Shown: positions 58,202 through 64,000 of the stretch, piece after piece
Position numbering within the stretch: position 1 is the stretch's first letter
Layout of the letters: each line of letters starts with the position of its first letter
DNA from: Lasiosphaeria ovina
Taxonomy: Eukaryota > Ascomycota > Sordariomycetes > Sordariales > Lasiosphaeriaceae
Direction of reading: 5' to 3'
Length of the DNA: 64,000 nt
Assembly: GCA_033439765.1 (NCBI GenBank)
Contig: JAULSN010000006.1
Location: forward strand, 248,001 to 312,000
Translations under genes and position numbers: made by a program
The notes under the pieces: generated by a model
The model's input: the letters and a program-made list of their open reading frames with translations, nothing else
The model's database searches: none
What the model was told of the DNA's origin: nothing

Positions 58202-59083
58202 GTCAGTTCAGTTCAGGTCGGGGCGGGTAGAGGCAGGGCGCCACCAAGATGCCAACGGATAGCTGCTGGCGCCTTGAGTGTGGGCAGTCAAACGTACCAT
58301 GACTGAAGCTGTTGCTTCGGGTCTAGGAGAAGGAGTGAGGAAGCGGCAGCAATGTTGCGGTTCTCCGGCTTCGTTCTGGGTAGGTATTTGCTTGGGAAGT
58401 CAATGTTGGTAAGATGCCTGTGGAATCGAATGGAGACGGAGGTCGAAGCGGACGGCGGGGATGGAGGGGCGCCTTACGCATGGTAAGGCAAGGGTTTTGG
58501 GACAGGGATTTTACACTAGCTAGATCTCTACAGTGTGAGTATTTGCTGTCCTTTTGCACTCTCCTTCCGTAAGTATAATTTCACAGCGTACCGCGTAAGA
58601 TTCACTGTAAGGTTTCCGCCTGGGCAATAAATCATTCATCAGGGCAGATTTTTGTGGGGAATTAGCAGACCTAGAAAGCACTAAGCCGATTTATCTGTAC
58701 GGCCGTAAGCTAGCACCCATGGTCCGTGCCCATTTCAACAAAGCACAGTGCGGACAGGGGGCTTCTGAAGCTCCAACAGCCTAACAGCAACGGGCTCGTT
58801 ACCGGCGTGCGTTGACATCAGAGCCGCTTCGGAGCCTGAAAGTGAGTGCGTACTTGCGAGCCACGTACAGCACCTTGTCTTAATCATAGCAGCGCCGCCA
58901 ACACCGAGTCAGCGGCTCAGCGCAGCAACTTGGCCCGATCAAACTTCTATTTGTCTGATGGACGGAAGTCGTTGGCTGCAAGGCGCAGAAGCCCAAAGAT
59001 AGATAAACCATTAACCTCGACCGCTCGTATCGTCTCTAGCCCGCCGTCGCCATCGAGATCCACCCATCGCGCCCTCCCACAAC
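58202..59083. other. Divergent promoter of SGT2 and the RING-CH gene, 882 bp
   Basis: Upstream region of both genes. No additional gene. Confidence 0.6.
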
Positions 59084-60872
59084 ATGGCAACTCCCCCAGG
59101 CGGCGCGAGTGCCAGCACCAGCACCAGCACCAGCACCCGCGCCAGCTATACCATCGTCCCGGCGCCCATCGCCACCGCGGACCAGCATGTCTGCTACATC
59201 TGCCTGCAGACCGACGCCGACAACCCCGGCGCGACGTTTGTGAACCCGTGCCCGTGCAGCCTCGAGGCCCACGAGGAGTGCATGCTGCGCTTCATCGCCG
59301 AGACGGAGCAGCAGAAGCGCTCGGGGCGGTCCAAGGGCGCCATGCGGTGCCCCGCCTGCAAGGAGCCTATTTACGTCGACGAGCCCTACGACGCCTTCCT
59401 CGCCCTCCGCGACAACCTCTACCGCCGCTACAGCGGCCTATCGCCCCTCGTGCTGGTCACCATATTCGGCTGCGGGAGCATCGCCGGGTCCGCCTGGTAC
59501 GGATGGAGCGCGGCGCAGACCTTTGCCGGCCCCGAGGCCGTCGAGCGGTGGGTGGCCGGCGGCGTGGGCGGCCTGACCCTCACGGGCGGGCCCCGCAAGT
59601 ACATGTCGCTGTTGCCCAAGATCTTGACCCTAGCCGCCATCGGGCCAACTCTGGTCGTCACCCGCGCAATCCCGTCTCTGGGGCACATCTTCTTCGTGCC
59701 TGCCTCTTTCTTTGTAGGCACGCCCTTCCTCGTCCGCCCTTTCTGCGGCAACCTATCAATGGTCTAGCTAACAACCACCGCTCGTCTTTGATCAGTACGG
59801 CCTGACCCTGGTAGCGCGAGACGAGGTTCTGACATGGCCGCCATCTCCCGAGTGGACCGTGGCGCTCATGCCCTACGTGCATCTCAGCTACAACTTCTTC
59901 TACTACGATTTCCTGGGACCTCTCGAGATGCGCCTTAATCGCGCTCTTCGCGGGCGGCCACCCGTCGAGGAGCCGCCGGCAGCGCTGGAGAACGAGGCGG
60001 CCGAGGCTGCGGCGGTCGCTCCGGCGCCCGTCGGCGAAGCGGCCGAGGACGAGGAGCCAGGGCTGTGGAACTCGGTCGTCAACCTAGGCCAGCTTGCCCT
60101 GCGATTGTTCGGGGACGGTCCGATGGAGGTCGAGCTCCAGATACGGGGTAGAGACGGCGACGAAAACGACGAGGGGGACGATGGCGCGGTCAACGAGGAG
60201 GAGCTTGCCGACGAGGATTTTATCGAGATGGCAGTACATGTCCACGACGACCCTGCAGACCACGCAGCAGCTGGCGCCTGGGACGAGCAACTAGGCGACC
60301 ACCAACCAATACCGCCGCCTCACGAGGATGCTGCACCACCGCCGCCGGCGCAGGCACCCGAACCCGAGCCAGAACCCGCACACCAACAGAACCCGCCGCC
60401 GCTTCCAGACCGAGCTCCCGCGCCGCCGCCGCCGCCGCAGCCGGCCCCGAATCAGAACCAAAACCAAGGCCGGAACCAGAACGGCGCCGCCGCCGACGAG
60501 AACCGCGTCAACGGCACGCTGACCACCATCCTCAACAGCGTCGTGACGTCGCTCCTCTTCCCCGCCTTCTCGTACGGCATGGGCGAGCTGCTGAGCCTGG
60601 CGGTGCCGCGGGCGTGGGTGACGCGGCCCGCTCCGCCGTCGTCGTCGTCGTCGTCAATCTTCCTGCGGCGGGGCAGCCCGCTGCTGACGTCGCCGACGGG
60701 CCTGCTGCAGCAGCCGTGGGGCCGCAGCCTGGTAGGCGGGTGTCTGTTCGTGGTGCTGCGCGATGCGTTCGCGCTGTACGTCAAGTACCGCCGCGTGCAG
60801 GTCAAGCTAAACCGCAAGGTCCGCAACGTCGAGAAGAAGACTCGTGCTGTTTCTGGTGCCGGTGGGGCTTGA
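59084..60872 (+). CDS. RING-CH (RINGv) multi-pass membrane protein, probable E3 ubiquitin ligase
   Basis: Exon 1 (59,084-59,713) and exon 2 (59,796-60,872) join in phase 0 across an 82-bp intron; 568 residues. Residues 37-92 form a C4HC3 RING-CH finger: C37-x2-C40, C56-x-C58, H63-x2-C66, C89-x2-C92. Membrane segments follow around LVLVTIFGCGSIAGSAWYGW and LAAIGPTLVVTRAI. The long cytosolic part is acidic (DGDENDEGDD) and then Pro/Gln/Asn-rich, before further hydrophobic segments (VVTSLLFPAFSYGMG, LVGGCLFVVLRDAFALYVKY) and a basic C-terminus. RING-CH ligases of this kind (MARCH family, yeast Ssm4) ubiquitinate membrane proteins. Substrate and compartment are unknown; Ssm4 itself is far longer. 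Confidence 0.85.
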
Positions 60873-61613
60873 ATACCTACCTACCTAGCTAGCTAGCTGT
60901 AGATATCAGTAGCTGACCAACCAAACCCACCCGGTGCCGTGCCCCTGGGCCGACCTCTGCACTTACCAAGGTACCTGCCACCTGCCTACTTCCCTACCTA
61001 GCTAGCCACCTGCAAACTGCACTACATCCCTAGCCACCTAATTTATGACCTACCTAGCTAGATAAATAGTTTAGAGAAACCCGCGGGGGGGATATGCGAT
61101 GCTGAACTGTTCTATACCTAGATAGGTATTACAGCGGCCAGCGGACAGTGGACAGTGGACAGTGGTGGGATGGAAAGCACAACACGCCACCCCTTTTCTT
61201 CTTCCCTCCTTTTTTCGGCCTAACAATCGATAACCTCTGTATGTATAAAAGCTTGCAGTCTTTTTTTCGCCTTCTTTTTTGTCACCAGGCGAGGTTTAGC
61301 ATTATCCGTAGCTGGGCTAGCTAAGGTAGCTAGGGCATTGCCAACTATATGTTTTAAGAACTCTGGGCCCCAGACAGTGCTGAATGGAAACAGGTGAGGT
61401 TGAGTCGAGTGTGTCTGTCATAGACCAAGAACTTTTTCCATAATTTTTTTTTTTCAGGAACATAAGTCTGCATAGGTTGGGTCTGCATAGGTAATCCAAT
61501 ACTCCAGTATATGTACAAAAACATCAGCGCCGTTCATGTCAGGGGTGGAAAGCTTCTTTGCACACAGACAGAACAGTCCGACTTTGTGAGGTCCACTTTC
61601 ACATTGCAGCGTA
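60873..61613. other. Convergent 3' flanks with tetranucleotide repeats, 741 bp
   Basis: Short runs of ctac and tagc units at about 60,873-60,899 and again near 61,000-61,070, and three copies of GGACAGT at 61,143-61,163. No gene. Confidence 0.6.
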
Positions 61614-63256
61614 TCACTCCACCAGGTACAAGGCGCTGCCGCTCCCTGGCCGGCTCACCACGACGGCTGCCTCCTTCTGGTCCTCGGTCAAGTCTAGCTT
61701 GCTATAGTACTCGTCCTGTAACGCCTTGCGCACAGCCGCCACCTTGTCCGCGGGGACGAGGTGCACGCTGCACCCGCCCCAGCCAGCGCCCGTCAGCCGG
61801 CTGCCGTAGCTGCCTGCGGCTCGCGCAATGGTGCAGATGGCATCAATCTCTTCACAGCTACATTCGTAGGCTTGGCGGCAGGAATCCTGCGTCTCGTTGA
61901 GTAATGCGCCAAGCTGCGCATTGTAGATACTCGTGTGGCTGCCGCGGCTGCCCTGGGCGAGATAGGCGGGATCCTCGAGCAACTCCATAAACTTGAGCAC
62001 TCGGAGGGCCTCGCCAAAGACGTGTAGAGCCCTTTGACGCAGCTTAAAGCGCTCTGCGCGCACGGGGAAGCGCGAGGTGAACTGCTGGTCTAGCTCTTCA
62101 ACCGTGATTTCCAGCACGGCGGCGATCTCCTCGCGCGTGTAGCCCTCCCTCTTGGTCAGCGTCGACGTGGTAAGCGCGATGAGCTCCTCGAGCTGCGCAG
62201 GAATCGACCTCCTGGTGGAGTTTGGGTTGTGGTGCTCCGCCAGGGCGACATACGTCTCGTGGAAGCCGTGCAAGCTGACGCCGAGGGGCGCCGCATCGGC
62301 GGGGAGGCGGGTCCCTGGCGGGTTGAGGACGGCGTTCAGGTAAGCGGCCGCGAGGCTGCACTCAACGACGCGGAGGTTGTAGTGGATGGGCCCCGTGACA
62401 AACTTGTCCGCGGTGACGAAGGACTGGGCGATTAGGAAGGTGAGCTCCGGGCTGGTCTCGGGGAAGTAGACGGGCCGCGCTTTGAGTGAGGGGGTGAAAG
62501 AGACGAAGAGGGCCGAGCCGCGCTCCGAAAAGACGGAGGCCGACTGGTCCATTCTGGAATGCAGGTGTTAGCTGTCCTTGATGCGGTAAATCAAAGGCGG
62601 CTGTTCCTCTCTTACCCTCCCGAGTTTACGCCGACGGCCCGCTCACTGACGATGGCCAGCTCGGTCAGGGCTGTCTTGTCGACCTCGCGCTCGCCGTTGG
62701 CTGCCATGACTGCCAGGGCACTCGCGCTGACAAAGGCGGCGCTCGAACTCAGGCCGCCGCCGGCGGGTACAGTGCCGTCCATCAGGATCTGCATGCTCTT
62801 GGGGCGGAAGTCATGGCCGTACTTCTTGCGCAGCAGCTCGAGAGCGCCGCGCAGGCCCGACTTGAAGTAGTTGGTCCATTCGTGCACGGTGGCATCGATG
62901 TCGACTGCATCGTAAGGAACATCGAACTCGCGCGTTGGGAACTTGGCCTCCTGGACGTTGGCGATCTGGATCTTGTACGAGTCCGCCTGGGCTGACGTCG
63001 TCTTGGCCGGCGAGACAGAGACGGCGAGCAGGGCATCAGCCGTGATGGCCATGGGCAGGACCGAGTACAGCGAGTAGTCAATGTGCTCGCCGATAATGTT
63101 CACACGGCCGGGCGACCGCGACACAAACTCGGGGGCGTGGCCATAAATCGTCTCAAACTTGGCGAGGAGCTTGCTCCATCGCTGTGCCTGCGCGTTCAGT
63201 GCATCCTCGGTGTAGATGTCCTTGAGCGAACGGGCGATGGGCACGGAACCGGCCAT
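61614..63256 (-). CDS. GAL1: Galactokinase
   Basis: Phosphorylates galactose at C1, the entry step of the Leloir pathway. Exon 1 is 63,256-62,616 and exon 2 is 62,553-61,614, joined as GVNSGG-MDQSASVF across a 62-bp intron; 526 residues (yeast Gal1 has 528). The galactokinase signature GRVNIIGEHIDY is at 50-61 with VLPMA after it. The GHMP ATP-binding motif GGGLSSSAA is at 167-175. The C-terminal GHMP motif GSRLTGAGWGGC starts near 464. All key motifs are intact, so it should be an active kinase rather than a Gal3-type sensor. No clear Gal4 site (CGG-N11-CCG) was seen upstream. Confidence 0.96.
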
Positions 63257-64000
63257 CCTGACCGCAAATATTTTGGTAGTTTATATGTACTGGTACTGGA
63301 AGCTTGACTGCTGCAGTTCAAGGTATATATGTATGTAAATGGGAACAGAAGAATATTACTAAAAGAATGGCAAGAAGGATCGTGCAGGAATTCGGGTCGT
63401 TCTCGTAGAGCTGCCCCGCGTCACGTCAAGAGGAGAGCGGAGAGACCCCGCACTCGGGCTGTGATGGATGGAGATGGCAGCGATCGCGGGACGGGAAAAG
63501 GGGAAGGTGCCAAGGTGGAAATGAGCTTGAGCGGAGCTACAGACCTTAACTTGAGGCAACTTTGGTTGTTAATGGCATCCAAGTTGAAATCAGGGAAGGA
63601 AGCACCTGCCAGCGCGACGGGGCTCGGATCTGAAGCACTTGCCTTCCTCCCTTCTCTTGGGTTGGTAGCTTCCCAACCTGGCAAGTAACACGAACGTTCA
63701 ACCTTCAATGCAGCCCTCGAGAGTCGACTGAGGAGCACCCGACAGCATTCACACACTTGGGCTGTCATGCGAGTGCCTCTCCACTCTTCGTGTGGTGCTG
63801 CAGCTGTTGTGCATTTTATGTCGCCGAGCATTTGGCCGCTGGCGGAGTCCAACACGCGCGCGCAGAGACAGAGAGAGAGAGAGAGAGATCAGCTTCTTGA
63901 ATATCCGCTGCACAAGTACGAGATACACTACGTTGCAAGCGTTGCAGCTACCTTACCTACAATCCAATCCCTGAATGTTTGTTGGCGTGGTACTTTCCAA
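63257..64000. other. Galactokinase upstream region
   Basis: Promoter sequence up to the window edge, with a (GA)n run at about 63,870-63,888. No further gene recognised. Confidence 0.6.

Noticed and set aside
1..64000. CRISPR arrays, bacterial-type operons or phage modules
   Set aside because: None seen; spliced genes and Ty3/Gypsy and Fot1 elements show a fungal nuclear genome.

Overview
The window looks like nuclear DNA of a filamentous ascomycete (Pezizomycotina, most likely a Sordariomycete). The genes carry few short GT-AG introns (mostly 55-150 bp), the proteins read as ascomycete orthologues (Nst1, Rho2, Sgt2, Ade6, mL40), and the repeats carry C-to-T and G-to-A damage that turns Gln and Trp codons into stops, as expected from repeat-induced point mutation (RIP). 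Species assignment is not possible by reading alone.

Region 1 (1-21,354) is a four-level transposon nest. The outer element is a Fot1/pogo-type DDE transposon that runs off the left edge of the window. It is split inside its catalytic D-E-T-G motif by a minus-strand Ty3/Gypsy chromovirus (element A, 449-20,185, 264-bp LTRs, duplicated target ctggg). Element A was then hit by two plus-strand chromoviruses: element B (2,439-9,186, 244-bp LTRs, duplication cctag) and element C (12,140-19,049, 281-bp LTRs, duplication gctag). All three have gag, protease, RT, RNase H, integrase and a C-terminal chromodomain, all broken by stops. All three have a putative self-priming site: 9-10 nt just inside the 5' LTR are complementary to a segment of the same LTR. 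Element A also contains a tRNA-like gene (793-864) between its pol stop and its 3' LTR.

Region 2 (21,560-29,077) begins with the cut-off N-terminus of a fungal NLR/STAND gene at the transposon border. It then has an I78-type peptidase inhibitor gene, TMA20, a decayed gene with two internal stops and a long poly-Glu tract, and an acidic Cys/His-rich protein gene.

Region 3 (30,529-48,196) holds ARG1 (nine exons, a 14-nt microexon and a 200-bp MITE in one intron), a type I membrane protein with an NPFxD-type tail, NST1, RHO2 (with a 6-nt microexon in switch I), the mitoribosomal protein mL40 and a second decayed gene.

Region 4 (48,197-64,000) holds two tiny genes, tRNA-Glu(CTC), ADE6, SGT2, a RING-CH membrane protein gene and galactokinase. 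The genes are ordinary housekeeping genes in mixed orientation; no biosynthetic cluster or operon-like unit is visible. Exon boundaries were placed by eye from splice signals, reading frame and family conservation.
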